From Gonatopus flavifemur (Eukaryota > Arthropoda > Insecta > Hymenoptera > Dryinidae): DNA of 64,000 nucleotides. Location of the stretch: positions 57,342,001 through 57,406,000 of the forward strand of contig JAFFJZ010000001.1 in NCBI GenBank assembly GCA_018340375.1, given 5' to 3'. Of this stretch, positions 1-14,300 are shown piece after piece (position 1 is the stretch's first letter; each line of letters begins with the position of its first letter). The notes under the pieces are model-generated. The model saw only the letters and a list, made by a program, of their open reading frames with translations, searched no databases and was not told where the DNA came from. Both the position numbers and the translations under genes were made by a program.

Positions 1-246
1 TGAATCTTGTCTTCACATCCACGGTTGATCCGTAGCAAACGTTCAATTAGTGGCGCGAAAAGTAAACCATGGTTTTTCTTTTTCATTGCTCCAACACCTC
101 GATTTTTATTCAGATTGGTGATCCATGGTCAAATAATCAACCGATCGAGACGTTCGAGGAGGATCGTTAGATTATTGTTGCTTTTGATCGAGAAGACGTG
201 ACAGTTTCTGCCTTACAATCGGATACGTTGTTTATTTGTTTTTTCG

Positions 247-274
247 GATGATGATGATGATGATGGTGATGATG
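247..274 (+). repeat. GAT trinucleotide microsatellite
   Basis: About nine GAT/GGT units in a row; one unit is GGT instead of GAT. Confidence 0.9.
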
Positions 275-1061
275 TACAAAAATGATGATGTAGTCCGCGA
301 GATGCTCCATTCATGACTGAGACACTTTTAAGTAATAGAATATCGCATCGTATTGTATGGTATCGGTAACGCGTGAGTCAACAAGAGAAGGTCCGTAAAC
401 AATCGTTTACATCGTCGTAGGAGAGTGAGAATTCAATTCAAAATACAATTGAAAGATAAAATTGCTACTTTCTTTTTTATGATTATTATTCGTTTAGAAT
501 CTGCGTTCCTTCTGTCTTTTTTAAAAATTATCCTTTGTAGATATCATCCTCCCATTGTTACGAGATTTGTTGAGAAGAAAAATCTGTTTCGTTTTGTTTT
601 GAGAAGATGAAAAATCCTCCTTCCGAATCTCGAAGGATTCGTCTGTTCCCCCATCATCGGACAAAACCCGCTGTCCCTTCTGATTTTATTATTATTATTA
701 TTAATTATTATATAATCCCTCTTCACCCCCGTGCTGCGAATCAAGAGTGAAAAAGCGGACGTTCCTTAATCCTGCTGTTATTAAGTAGGGCTTTCTTTTA
801 CTTAGGTTTAAGTATAATTGAGAGAAGAAGAAAAAATACATGATAAACGAGCGCGATAATATTCCTAGGTATTAAGAACCGCTGTATTATATATATAAAT
901 ATATATTTACGTTCTTTTTTACATTGTTACATGAGAAAAAATAATACTGACGTCACGAGAGAGGAGAGATGATTATAAATTACGTGTCCTGTTTTTTGTT
1001 TTTTTTTCTTTTAATGTTTAATCGAGTAAGTAATATACAATGTGAGAGAGTATGAGAGTGC

Positions 1062-1068
<7 letters not shown>

Positions 1069-1092
<24 letters not shown>
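1069..1092 (+). repeat. AG dinucleotide microsatellite
   Basis: Twelve uninterrupted AG units, flanked by imperfect GAGAG sequence. Confidence 0.95.
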
Positions 1093-1481
1093 TGCGTGTA
1101 TGTATGCTTTATGTATGAAAAAGACGGAGTACAAGTTGAAATTTTTGAATTAAAATATTCTCTTCTGTGCAAAATGAAACGTTTATCGTATTTGACACGC
1201 GCTATAAAAAACTTCGATTGGATAATCTACACAGTCAAAAATTATTATCTCCCTGATGATTCATGACACATAATCAACCTTTTACTCGATCCCAGAAAAT
1301 TAGTGGAAATAAAAATTTATTTATTTATTTATTATTCTCCTTGAACGCAAAATTGTGAAGAGCAAAAATTTTTTACTGTGTATTTTTCCATGAATTCCAT
1401 GTGTATATACATTGAGAGGTTTCGGTGATCTTTTTGACTCAAAAAGTGACAAAATCGTTTACTGCATGGCCCTGCTCTCGG

Positions 1482-1483
1482 TG

Positions 1484-1521
<38 letters not shown>

Positions 1522-1531
1522 GATATATATA
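1482..1531. repeat. TA dinucleotide microsatellite
   Basis: Run of AT/TA units broken once by TACATATAG. Similar shorter TA tracts lie near 2887-2904, 3288-3306, 3337-3352, 4497-4520, 25683-25702, 27120-27135 and 43562-43580. Confidence 0.9.
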
Positions 1532-4500
1532 AATGTAGATTTTTGTACGTATAAATAATTCTTCTTGTTGGAGAACGTGGTTTCTTTCGTTCATGTTCAG
1601 TCCGTTTATTTGATCAGTGCTGATCAGTGCCAAACGTCAAGAAAAATTCAAATTCTCCATAAGATTCAATTATTTTATCTTTTCAATGAATAAATTACGA
1701 TACAATTGAGAGAGCAGAATTTTTGTGGGGGAAACCCTTTCTGTGATAGGACCGTTTGCAAACGAAATATATTCTATAATTTTTCTCTTTCCATAACCAC
1801 ACACGTTTCTTCATACAATCTATTCTTTCTCGATAATCAATCACCGGATAATCCATAGACCAATTATTATAATGCAAAGCGAGAATCCCTTACGATCGTG
1901 ATTAATGTTTCAATTACTACTTTTCCACGATGATGTTAATATACGAGATGAGAAAAAAAAATACAAAAAAGAAGCAAAAAAATCTTATACACAATTCTAA
2001 AGGGACTGCAGCATTAAGGGTGAGGGGAGGAGGGAATTCGAATTTTGCGTAGACTTTTCTCGGAACTTGCGTAATTTATACAAATTTGAAGTGAATAGTA
2101 TTAATATTGAGTACCTAAGATTGTGAAATTGCACTGTGAAATTTTACCTGTAAACGTCAACAATTTACGTAGTTTATTATTTATTTCAAATTTGTATTGA
2201 TTACGTAATTTCTGAGGAAAGTTTGTGCAGGATTCGAATTCCTTCTCCCTTATTTTGATGCTCGAGTCCCCTTGAGAGTTGTATTCATTTATATAAAACT
2301 CTTAAACGTATGTCCCGTAGCATAAGTACGCCTAAGAGAAATCTAACGATAAAGTTTGTAACTTCTAAGCTTTATGTGAATGTAACGATTATATGATTTG
2401 TAAAATCAAGTTGAAAATGTGTATGAAAGTACGTACGAATGATTTGATCTCTAATGTTCATGAATAAAACAACCGTAAGATAAGAATTTGTTAGCCGAGT
2501 ACGCAAAAAATCAAGTTTTCAATATTGTCTCTATTATTATTGACCCTATGAATGTGAAATGCTGCAATGATTTTGCTATGTTTCATCATTTATAACAAAC
2601 ATAACACAATATCTTGAAAGATGATGTAGAAAATGATTTTCTCATTCATCTCCTTCTCGTGATAAAGCCATTCATATTACAAGATGGGAAGTGGAAGAAA
2701 AAAATAAAGGAAAATTCTATTGCTACGTACATTTTGTACTTTTCACATCTTAATAAAATTTTTAATATACGTATTGGAAAGTGAGATAAAGAAGAAAGAG
2801 AGAAAGTTTTTTTGTCATATGATACAAATCAATTGCAGCATCAATTGAACTTGCTGTTTAAAAAAAAATCTTTTTCTTATCGCAAATATATTATATATAT
2901 ATATGAGAAGGATTCGAAGAATCGCAACTAGGGTGATTGATAGGAAAAAATGGAAATGGAAATGAAAATAATAACTTGCGAATCGTTAGGGGAAAATTTA
3001 AAGGAGACGTTAAAGGGGAAGATGAAATTTTCGGTTGGAGATTCAAGAGAATATACTAAAATGAAAGTAATTCCATTCTTCTCCGTGTTAAGGGAATTGA
3101 AAAGAACTATAAATCATTTATGTATTCATTTCGATCGTTTATTCGAGTAGGAAAATTAATTAGGAAATTGAATATATTTCTCTTAACTTCAGCTTTATTC
3201 ATTTTCCCCAGAAAGCTTTATTATTATTATATATTATATGAAATTACTAAAACACCTTTGCCTATTACTCACATAATCGGATCATTATATGTATATATAT
3301 ACATATATTCAGAGTTCAGGCGCTTCCATGTATAAAATATATATATACATATAAAAAAAATTGTGGATACGCGCAAAAATGTATACGAGAGTGTGTTGCG
3401 CGCAATATATACTTGCGTACTCACTAATAATATATTTAAAAAACAAAAAGAGGAGAAAAAAGAAAAAAAAAGACAGATAAGCTTTTAGAGAGGAAATCCA
3501 TCAAATTTCTAAGTTTTATTCGTTTCCAATGTTTTCTATATTTTTCTTTTCTCTTTGACTTTATCGATAAGGCGTTATTTTATTATATACTTTGTTCAAA
3601 TCAAATTTAAAATACCTTTCCAGAGAAGTTTGACAAGCTTTCCTTTCTTCAAAACACACTACAGCATTTCCTTTTTTTGAAATTCGAATGCTGGAACGTT
3701 TGATAGCCATACAATAATTTTGTTTTTAATTATAAAATATATATGTCGTACCGTCGCTCATATATACTTACATATATACAAACATAAGTACCCACGCGAT
3801 TATGTATGTACGTATATATGTTGAAAGCTCATACGTTGACGTGTATTGTCCAGTTGAAAAACGCTTAATCGACCAAAATTCGTGTCTAAGTTAATTAATA
3901 TGATTATTAAGTATTTTTCCTTCCTTTTTTTTTTGTTATTTTCGTATTTATTGCCAAGTCAAATATGTTTCTATTTGTTTGTAAGTCTTGAATCGACGAA
4001 CGGCGATGTTTCGAAATGTTTTGTGAGTTTAAAAGGGACGAGAAATAGACGGATGTAACAAAAAATGTGAAATATCGACGTTCATCGATTCTGTCGTGGA
4101 AGTACACGTCAAAGTTTGTCGCGAAATAATGAGGTAACAATTATGTTCAAATAAATACAGTGTTGTATTCGCTATGAGGGAAAATGATTCGCTATTTGCA
4201 TTTTCTTCGTTCCATGACGTTCACTGAAATTATTCATCGTTTAGTCTGGTCTTCATAAACACGATAAATAATATAAACGATAAATATGTCAAATTCGTTT
4301 GTATAATTCGCTTTTGTTCAAAAGGATGATGTGAATACTTGTAACGTAACTGTATGTATTATTTCATTAATCGAATCTTTCAATTAGAAGTTCAAATCAA
4401 ATTCTTTGAAAAAGTGGATTTTCAAATGACAACTCTACAAATTTACATCTTCTCACGTATGAAAAAAATTGATGTTTCTTTTTATATCGTTGATTATATA

Positions 4501-7500
4501 TATAATATATATATATATGCATTTATAAGTATATATGTATAAATACATGAGAAGAAAGAAATATATGCCTCCTGTATGATCCAACTGTTTTTTATCGAGA
4601 GAAAACAGATATCCTCTTTCGTAATACAAGAGTTAGCGAGAAGAAAAAAAGGTACACCCTATTAAAGTTTAGGCGAGCGTGGCTGTGCGAGTTATAATAA
4701 TTGCGAGCGAGTAATAAAATTGATAAAACAGAAAATTGCAAAAAAAAAAAAAACAAGAAATCAGAGAAAATTCATTATTACGTAAGGGTAAATAGAAAAT
4801 TTGTACTTCATGACTAATGGCGACCGATAGTAATAACAGTTGTTGAGAAAAAAAAAATAAAATAAAATAAAAAATAAAAATAATACTTATAAAGTTTGGA
4901 ATTTATATCAACTGATTCTCGGAGTGGAAAGAAGATTACAAATAAGTGTTCTCAACATTTTATACCCATATAATATATAAGATACATTTTTTATATTCCT
5001 TCCGACGAGTTACTCACGTTTAATAATTCCCTTTTCTTCTTTCCTCGACGAGATAACGGTTCAACTCTAAATTCTTAATGAAGAAAGCGAAATTGGCTCG
5101 CTATAAAGTGTGATTGAAAGACAAAAGAAAAATCAAATAATATAACAAATTATTTTTCTATCGAGCAGTATTTTACTTTCGGTCGCCACGAGTTCATTTT
5201 CTTCACGTCAGCGAAAAAAATGTGTATAGCGTTTAAGCCATAATACAAAAGAGAAAAATGAATAAAAGAAAAAAAAAATTATGCGACGGATATAAAATAA
5301 AAATAACAAAAAAACAAAATAACACGAGAGCGCTTGTGTACGTGAGTGTATAAATGATAGAGAATCATAAATGAATTAAATGACGATTACGAGCACGTAG
5401 AGGATATATTAGTTAAAAAAAAGTAAAACGACAAAGCGAATGTTCCGAAAAAAAAAAAAAAGAAAATTTGTTTATAGGAACAGAACTGAGTAGAATTTAT
5501 GAGACGGGCGTGCAAGTTTTTTTGTGTACTTGTGTGTGTGAAGAGAAAAAACGGGACAAGATATACACATATATCTCATTCTTATTTCTTTGATATGTAT
5601 GTGAATGTATGTGCGCGTGTACACGTAATTTGTAAAGCGGTGATGTTGTTTTCTTGGACACCTTGAAATACATTTCTTTTTTTCTTTTACGAATGGACGT
5701 TAGATTGTTTAGATCTTCATATTTTGTTTTCCTTTTTTTTGTTTTCAGATATCACGGTTCCCGTCGAGATTTCTTTGACACTGCTCCAAATAGTTCTTTC
5801 CTTTTTTGGGGAGGAAAATTTCTTTCTCATTTCGAGGATTTTCTTTTCGGAGCAGTTTTAGATACGCATTGAGAACTTTTTATTCAAATCGACGAACACG
5901 AAAATTGGCTAGATTTATCAGAAATAATTGTTTGAATTTTGTGGATTCATCGTGTATGGATTTGTGGTTATCAAGATAAGAGACTACACAATCACTTTGA
6001 GAGTGAAATGAAGTAAATGAAATATGAAAAAGAAAAATTATTACAATCAACTTTTATCGGATTATTAATACTATACCCGATGATAGAACAAAAATCACAT
6101 ATTGTCTTGTTAATACATTTTTAACGAATATGAGACTATCTCTTGATAAAAAAAGATGACGTAAACGTATGCAACATGAGTATACGTTGTATAACTGTTT
6201 GAGTTAGTTATTGATCATCTGGAGATGAGTAAAAAGAAAAATATTATTCTTCGTATTGATTTTTATCAAGCGTGCGATGTAAGGTAACGTGAAGAACATA
6301 GGGACAAGGAATGGATAAATGTATGGCCACGCGTTAAATTTGGAAAAGCGTGCCTTAATCATTGGGTTCCATGGTTATGGGGATAGCGAAGTCGTATAGT
6401 AGATTTTATTTCCATCTGAATATAATAGTCTGAAACACGCTAAATGCATTAGTCCTTACAACTCGAAAATAAAATCAAAAGCGGATACGATTTTCTATAT
6501 TGTATATAAATGTTTTTCTATATAAAACGGAAGATAAGATTTCAAACATTTGCTTTCTCTTCGATTCTTTGATACAGCCTTTGAGAATCTTTATAGAATC
6601 GATATCCGCTTTACATGATTCTTCTTGAATAACTTTAAAAATAACAATTTTTAATAGATTCCAATTCACAAGACTCTATGCACGCCTTTGATGAAAAAAA
6701 AAAAAAGAATTTTAGAAACAAGTCGATATAACGACATGTTATATTTGTCTTTCGAGTACCGTCCAGAGGACTAATTTATATAACGATCTTTTTGACCCTT
6801 GTAATAATCGTAGAAGGGGTGAGGGGGAATCGTATCAGTATTATTGTTGAAAGGAAATATTATATCAGAGAAATGCTGTTCAAGATCCGAATTCAGAATT
6901 GTTTTCTGATATAAATCTGATGGAAAAACGATACTCGAAATTTATCGAAAAAAGAAAAAAAAAGTATCGAGCGTTCAGTCAAAATCAAACTCTGATCCAT
7001 CTTAGATGTATTGAACCGAAAAATGATCATTGATGGGCGATAGTTGACGCTGAAGGAAAGAAAAATCTGCTATTTTCAATTCCATGCGAATCGATGATCA
7101 TTTTGGGAATTAATGAAAAATTTCTAGCTATGAATTATTGTCGAGAATATGAGAATTGTTGTTCTTTTCTCAAAGTTTGGTGAAGATGTGGCGAGAGCGA
7201 GCACGACGACAAAAATGCGATTCATCATTATCAGAACACATGTATTTATTGTAATAAGAAGAAAAGTTCCTCAAGTTTTGAAGACGGCATTTGCAACGTG
7301 CGCCTTTATTCGCGGTATGTATTTATAATGGTTTTATTTTTCATTTCCAATTTAATATACTTTGTATAAGGAGGACAACTATGTTCTCATTGAAATGATT
7401 GATTTCAGGTTTATTCGATCATATATGTACACTTTTTATCACTGTAAGACAAAAGAAAGATGAGAGAATTCGAATTAGAACAATGAATAATCGAACGCAC

Positions 7501-7681
7501 TTTGTAAATGCTGCTAATGCTACAAGAACAGACTGCCATTAATTCAAATGTACTCTGTTTGTCTTTGTTTTTTTTTGTTATTAATGTTTCTTTTGTCTTT
7601 TTTTTTTTTAATGATGATACGTGAGGTGAGGATGAAGAACAATGTGTGCTTGTGTATTCATTTTTGCAATGTAATAAGAAT

Positions 7682-7687
7682 AATAAA
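7682..7687 (+). terminator. Candidate + strand poly(A) signal
   Basis: AATAAA followed within 30 bases by a GT/T-rich stretch (GTTGAGTGTTTTTATAATT). It closes the AT-rich tract and sits about 230 bases from the - strand signal of the SDR gene, so the two transcripts would end tail to tail. Confidence 0.35.
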
Positions 7688-7915
7688 GAATGAGTGTATC
7701 TACAGTTGAGTGTTTTTATAATTCAATAACGAAAGAATATTTTTCTTTCCAGAGCGACTAATGAAGAGCTTCAACCTTTTTTTTTGTTACGTGAGGTTTT
7801 CATTATAACACGTTTTTCTTGGATAACGTAACAGATGCGAGCTTGTTTCCGACTTTTTCCATCGATGATTTTGATTTCCAACGTAAGTTGATTCCGAGCA
7901 TTTCTTGTTTTGTGG

Positions 7916-7921
7916 TTTATT
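7916..7921 (-). terminator. Candidate poly(A) signal of the SDR gene
   Basis: AATAAA on the - strand (TTTATT on +), about 280 bases downstream of the proposed SDR stop codon. It is the first canonical hexamer I see downstream; no other evidence supports it. Confidence 0.35.
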
Positions 7922-8199
7922 TTCAATTCAACACTTCACTTTGATTGAATGATTCGAATTGATTTTCCTCGACTGAGATTCAATAGGGCTGCTAGCAAGC
8001 ACTTAGGGTTTCAAGTCACACGACCAGTTTGATACCGTGGTATATTCGTATAAATATAATTATACACGATGATAATCTCGTACGAGTATACGAATGGTGT
8101 TCCCTGACATACGATCCACGTACACCTTGAGCGTATTAAATTTCTCCCCTGTGTTGGATGGTGAGTTCGGTGATCTACGATTCAATAATACGTTGGTTA

Positions 8200-8394
8200 T
8201 TAATTCAATGGTATTGTAATAATAATGATAATACGAATATCCTCATTTCCCACCTGCACTTCTGGTCTCGTGCTCAGAGCGTACATAATGGCATCTGCTA
8301 TGTCATCGGGCACGATAGCTGGAATCTTATCGAATATATCACACAATTGACTATTCCTAGAAATTTCTGTTTTACACAACCCAGGGCTGATACT
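8200..8394 (-). CDS. SDR exon 4 (C-terminus)
   Basis: Acceptor TTCTAG opens in phase 0 on SISPGLCKTE and continues through DDIADAIMYALSTRPEVQ, a typical SDR C-terminal region, then 17 further residues to TAA at 8200. A potential donor CAG|GTGGGA at 8253 leaves open a spliced alternative C-terminus, but no convincing further exon was found downstream. Confidence 0.8.
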   Translation of the reverse strand, partial: SISPGLCKTEISRNSQLCDIFDKIPAIVPDDIADAIMYALSTRPEVQVGNEDIRIIIIITIPLN

Positions 8395-11300
8395 CTAGAA
8401 ATATAATTGAATTTGCATTAGTCGGTGTCGATCTTTTGATCGATCCATCCAAGATCGTTGATCGTCGATTTTTATTAAATACTGCACTGAAAAAAACATT
8501 TATTCCAGTCAAATAAATATTTATTTGTCCTGTACCAAAGAAATATTTATTAGAATTAACAAAATATTCTTCGGACCAAAATAATTTATTTGAATTAAAT
8601 AGATGGTTTTAATCGTTTATTTGATTCCAATAAATTATTTTGGTTCCAAAGAATATTTTGTTAATTCTAATAAATATTTCTTTGGTACAGGACAAATAAA
8701 TATTTATTTGACTGGAATAAATTTTTTTTTCAGCGTGTTTTATATTAAAAAAAAAACTTTTTGATTTTTTATAAATCATATTGAATCTCGAAACTTTATT
8801 AAATTCAATATGGGAATATTGAATTTCACAAGGAATTTTCTATCGAATTTAAGAATTTTCCCAACAGTGTTCGAATTTGAGAATGAGATTTTGAAAAGGA
8901 AATAACAAATGAACAAGAATGAGAAAATATTCAGATAGATCAATACATACTAATTTTATTATATAAATATGTTGAATCACATTTTATTTGAATGACATAA
9001 TGAAAATAGATGAAGTTATATATTGATCCTCCAGGCCTAATTTTATTCGAGTTGACCACTATTCAGATCGATTTCTTTTCGAGTTCGCTATCTTCGACCA
9101 TTCTTTCCAAATCGATACTCAAAAATGCTAAAAGATCGATCCTGCAAAATCGATCTTTTTTGTGAGTTATAGAATCGATCTATACACCCGATCCATCCAA
9201 ATAGCTCTGATCCTAGGATCGATCCGATCCTCCCTCAGGATCCACATCACTAATTTGCATTAATTTACATAAATTCTAACTGATTGATTTGGATGAAAAT
9301 AATATTTGCTTACAGTTATTCGGATAGGAGCGTTGATAGCACTTATTTCCCTCCGAAGCATATGCGTCAAAGCTACAGTCCCGTGTTTGCATGCGGGATA
9401 TATGTTGAATCCATTCCCGCCGTCTATATCTGAGAGGAAACCATCTCGCAATTCGTGTCCCAAAACACTGAAAATGAAAGAATATTTGATATATGTTTGT
9501 GAGAAAATTGAACCCATTGATTTAGACTTTTTTTAGAGAGTTAAAGGGTAACACCACAGTGGAATTTAAAAAAAATCAAAGAATTTGTTTTTGGCTTAAA
9601 GTACTCTTTGAGGACCCGAAAATGATATACCGTAAACTACAAACATAGGTCCGACTACCCCAATAAGAATATTTCTCTTCAAAACTTCAACAATTTCTCT
9701 GCAAAACTTCATTATCGCAATTCTTAGAGAAAGAAAGAATTTTTTCAACAGATTCATCTTCCAAAACTCTGTGAAATTCTGCATATTTCTGAAAATTTCT
9801 ATTGCCAGTAAAGGTTTCTCTGTACATTTCCAACTTATTGGTCAGAGTTGTTTTGTTGAGAAATGTTGAATTTTCCCAACATTTTTCCACTTGATAAATG
9901 GTGGAAACATTTGACGAGGAAAGGAATTTTCTCCACGAATTCATACATTTCTTTGCAAACTACATTTGCAGGAAAAAATGTGAATTTTCTCTTTATTTGT
10001 CCATTCCAAGAATATTACGGCTTGTGGCGGAGAGTTGAGTTTTCTATACAAATTCATACATTTTTCTCAAATCGCATTTGCGGAGATAAAGTGAATTTTT
10101 TCAAATTTTTCAATCGACTCAAAACAACGTAAAATTCACTAGTAGGCCTCGAAAGAACCTCTCTCCCACGACCCACTCATTTTTCCTTTCGGAGGATTCT
10201 GAATCGATTAGTCTATATCCGACGGGAACGAATTTTTTAAAATTTTCTATCGATTTGACCCAGCGCTTGGAAAAATTTACAAGTTAAGGTCGAAAAAAAC
10301 CTTTCTCCCACGATCTACTCATTCTTCGTTTCATAAGATTCTGGATCGATTGGTCGTTATCTTACAGGGACGAACTTTCAAAATTTTCTATCGATTTGAC
10401 TCAGCACTTGGAAAAATTTACAAGTTGAGGTCAAAAAAATCCCCTCTCCCACGACCTATTCATTTTTCGTTTCAGAAGATTCTGAATTGATTGGTCTATG
10501 CCTCACGAAAACGAATGTTTCAAAATTTTCCATTGCGATGATTCCCATAAGTGGTACACTAACATTGCTGTAGTCATCTCGGAGATCCGCTGATGTGATA
10601 GAAGCTTTGCTTCTCACTCGCAGGACCCGGGTTCAATCCTCACTGAGGAAAGTTCCTAAAAATGGACTCTCAATGTGGCGTCTCTTCCGTAATGTCATTC
10701 AAGTCGAACTGGAAGGAGATTTGTAGAGATAAACTCTGAACAAAAATTTTTTTTCTCAAGCAAGAGTGAATAGATAAAACAGAGATTTGTAGAGTAATGC
10801 AGAAATATACAGAGAAGTATTTGATGTAATATGGAGATTTGGCGAGTTTTGTACGAATTTTGTGCAGAAATTCATAAAATATTACGAAGATTGGAAGAAT
10901 TATGTACAATTCTGCAGAGTAATGCAGAAATTTGTAGAGTAATATTTATGGTTAGAAATTCTGCAAATTTCTCAAAGCATCCGAAATCTGACAGTTTTGT
11001 AGGAAAATCTGAAGAGTTTTGAAGAATTTTGAAGAGAAATATTTTTATTGGGGTAAACACGCACGACTCAACTGTTACAAAAACTTTGAACGCGTTTATT
11101 TCAAAACAGTATATCGAAAGTCGGTGGGAGCTCTAGCTCCGCCAATTTTCAATCAATCACCTCGGGGTTTTTTTATTGTATTCGTGATATGATTATCTAG
11201 TGAAATACGTACGGGTTTTTCGAAATATTGATATTTGCGTTTTCTATTCAACATTGAGTAACGAAATTTAGGGTGAAAATTCTACTTTTTTCTTCAAACC

Positions 11301-14300
11301 GATGCCATTTCGTGGAAAATGCACATTTTTCAAAACGGATACGTTATTTTACTAGCTCATGGATTACAGAAAATAATTATTTTTGGTTCTGTGTTCTACG
11401 TCAATGCTGGACTGAGTTATTTATCCCACCGCACGACCATGAATTTTCATAGTGCTCCAGTCATTCACCTGTCAAGCCGCCATTTTTCACAATAAAATTC
11501 CATAAAAGAATTATTTCGTACTTTAATAGTAGCGGAACACCTTCATGTAGTTCAATTTGAATAGGAACTTTCTAATTTTCGAACAAAAAATCTGAAAAAG
11601 CGTTATTTTTGGAGAGTTCACTGTGGTGTTACCCTTTAATAATCGCATGGTGTTGGGAACGAACAATATTGTTGAAGCGAATAACATATTTTCCCAGATA
11701 ATACCTGTTGATGTTAAAAATATGTCCTTCGATCTTCCTTGCACGCATAGACCGCACTGCCTTGTTGATGCACACCGCTACCGCAAGAACATTAATATTT
11801 AGCAGCTTCTCGAATGTCTTCCTGTCGCTTTCTGCAAGTGTAATGTATGGAATTTTAAAAAATGCACCCTGTCGACGAGGAAAATGAAGCTTTCATGGTA
11901 TAATGTACTGACGCTGTTGTTCTCCGCATCGTAAGTATCGTACACGGAGAGAGGATCGAAGGAACTAGCAGTTTCCTTTTTTTTTCCTTTCGTAGTTAAG
12001 CAGTTGACTAAATGTGAAATTATCATACTTGTATTCGGGTAACACAGCGTTTTAGACAATGGACATGACTTCTTTCAACTGATTTATCGTTTCCATTTGT
12101 TCCAAGATACATACGTGTTTTAGATTCAGCTTTTAAAAGAATATGTTAATGAAGATACCGTTTTATCTCCTTGGCTTAAATTGAGAATTCTTTTCTTTTC
12201 TGCGAATTGTAGAAGGGTTGAGTTGGCAATGAATAGCCAGAAACATTGAAAAATATTCAGAATAATGAATTTTACACGGAGATGAATTCAATGATTCAAA
12301 GTGTGAGAATTTGTAGGTGAGATTATCATTTACACCGACGAACGGAAACTATATTGGAGATAATTTGAGAAGAACAAAATTGCTACGATGGTAGATAAAT
12401 ACATAAAGGTGACATCTAAAACTTGTCTTACGCGACAATTTTAGACAAGTTTTAGAAGTTATGTTTATCAGGAGTGCTTTGTTAAGAATGAAATTGGTGA
12501 ATTGATCGTAATTAACCCTCCTCCGTACATTCGAATTTATCACAGATCCGTACGGTTCGGGCTTCAGAGCCCCGGATGGTAAAATATGAAGAATATAACA
12601 AGGCAAAATTAGAAATTCGTCAACTTTTCATATTTTCTTTTTAAAAATTCATTTTTCAACATTTTCTTTTGTCTTTATTTTCCTCCCGGTCATTTTTTCC
12701 TCAGAGGAGAAAATGAGGGAAGAAATGATCGGTCTGCAATCGGTCCCTTTCCTCCCTCTAAGCAGGCATACACTCAGAGAAAAAAAGTTGCTGAAACAGC
12801 AAACTTCGAAAATTCGCTTTGCCGATATGGCAAAGCTTGTTGTTGAATTAGCAAAAAATTTGCTATTACAGTGAATATCTTGCTCTTTTAACAAGCGCTT
12901 GCCATTCAGCAATCCGGAATTGTAGATATACAGACCGCTAGAAAATTCTGCTGAATTAGCAAATATCTTGCTAAAATAGCAATATTTTTGCTGTAACGGC
13001 AACCGTTTTGCTAATTTAGCAAAGCAGAATTTTCGGAATCGCTTTTTCAGCAAGAATTTTTCTCTGCGTGTAGAAATTCAAGCAGACAAAGAGGCAAGTT
13101 TCTAAATTTGTTCAGAGCTGTGATCAACAAAATCGCGACTCCTCAGTGTTTTTCCCTGGACATCTTTTTTTCCGTGGCCGGACAAATAATTCCTGCAAAT
13201 TTGAAGATACAATCATAAACCAAGAAAATTTTGATTGAATATGATATAAGGTACAGTTGTACGGAGGTTTTTTTTTTTTAATTAATTCTCGCCAAGATTT
13301 CATGTTTTTTAAAAAAATTCGAAAAAACGGATAACGAAATTCGCTCAAAAATCGTAATAAAAATTGAACTATGCATTATACATATAAAAAAAATCCCACG
13401 TACTGCTGTAGCTAATATCATTTTAAATACAAATTTTCTCGGCTTATGTTGGTCCCTTCAAATTTGCAAGAGCTATTTGTCTGGCCACGGAAGAAAATGT
13501 CCAGGGAAAAACACTGAGGAGCTGCCATTTTGTTGTTTACAGCTTCGAGAAAATTCAAAAACACATTTCAATATTCATGTAATATAGAACTTTTTATCAA
13601 ATTTCAATGTTTTCAGTTTTTTTTTTTGGAGAAAATTCCCGAAATCTTCTTTTCCTTCCGGTCTCCAGAGTGATTTACCCTCTCAACTTACAGTTATGTT
13701 ACAAACATGAAAAATTCTTGGATGGAATCAACCACTTTCATCTAATTCAATGAAGATATTCAAAACTTGAAAGGCACCAAGCGTGGTATAATATTTCTCT
13801 GGTTTCAAATATCCATATAACTTTTTAACTACTAGGGCCTCGGAGACCCGAACTATACGTTTACGTCGTTTTTTTTTTGTTATTCCAACTTCTGCTACAC
13901 CTGCACGTTGGAACAACAGCTGTACTCAATTTTTCCCAACGCCTTATGAGCAAGGATGAATGTCACAAACGATCGGTCGATAATAATGAGTATAAATTGA
14001 TATTGAGACTGCATATGTAATTCCCACACGGAGAGGATTACATAATAAGCATTGCGATGTAAACATGCCACTAATTGAGTTGTTATCGCGAGAAATCGCA
14101 TAAAACGTAGGCATCACTTGTTGTCGAGGTAGTCAGTACTACGAAACATCGTAATCGTTACGATGTATTCTCCTTTGGAAATTTCACATCGGAATCATTA
14201 CTATTGAATTCTCTCCGTGCAGGGCCTAAAAGACCTGATCTGTACGGATAAGGGTTAATAATATAACATTTTTCTGAGAATCTCTGGAAAAATCAACGTT

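Larger units (their letters stand above)
1..7700 (+). other. AT-rich non-coding tract, possible long 3'UTR
   Basis: No open frame with coding character is visible on either strand. The tract is T/A-rich with many homopolymer runs, TA and ATG-type microsatellites, TGTATATA/TGTAAATA-like words and repeated AATAAA motifs, and it contains none of the foldback elements that crowd most of the window. Absence of transposons over 7.7 kb suggests constraint. A long 3'UTR of a + strand gene ending left of the window, terminating near the poly(A) signal at 7682, would explain it. Plain intergenic DNA is the alternative. Confidence 0.35.

Noticed and set aside
7760..8150. Candidate extra 3' exons for the SDR gene (for example after ATCTCAG near 7970 or AACACAG near 8150)
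   Set aside because: The resulting peptides do not resemble SDR C-termini, whereas reading through to TAA at 8200 gives the expected length.
10580..10655. tRNA-like B box (GGGTTCAATCC) with a small stem AGAAG/CTTCT
   Set aside because: No acceptor stem, wrong anticodon-loop size and a degraded A box. At most a tRNA-derived SINE fragment inside the TTAA element.
12649..13053. 134-codon - strand open frame
   Set aside because: Lies across the AGCAAA foldback and its flank; the composition reflects the repeat.
12771..13070. Direct repeats resembling a CRISPR array
   Set aside because: The words are short, irregularly spaced and self-complementary in a eukaryotic foldback; there is no repeat-spacer pattern.
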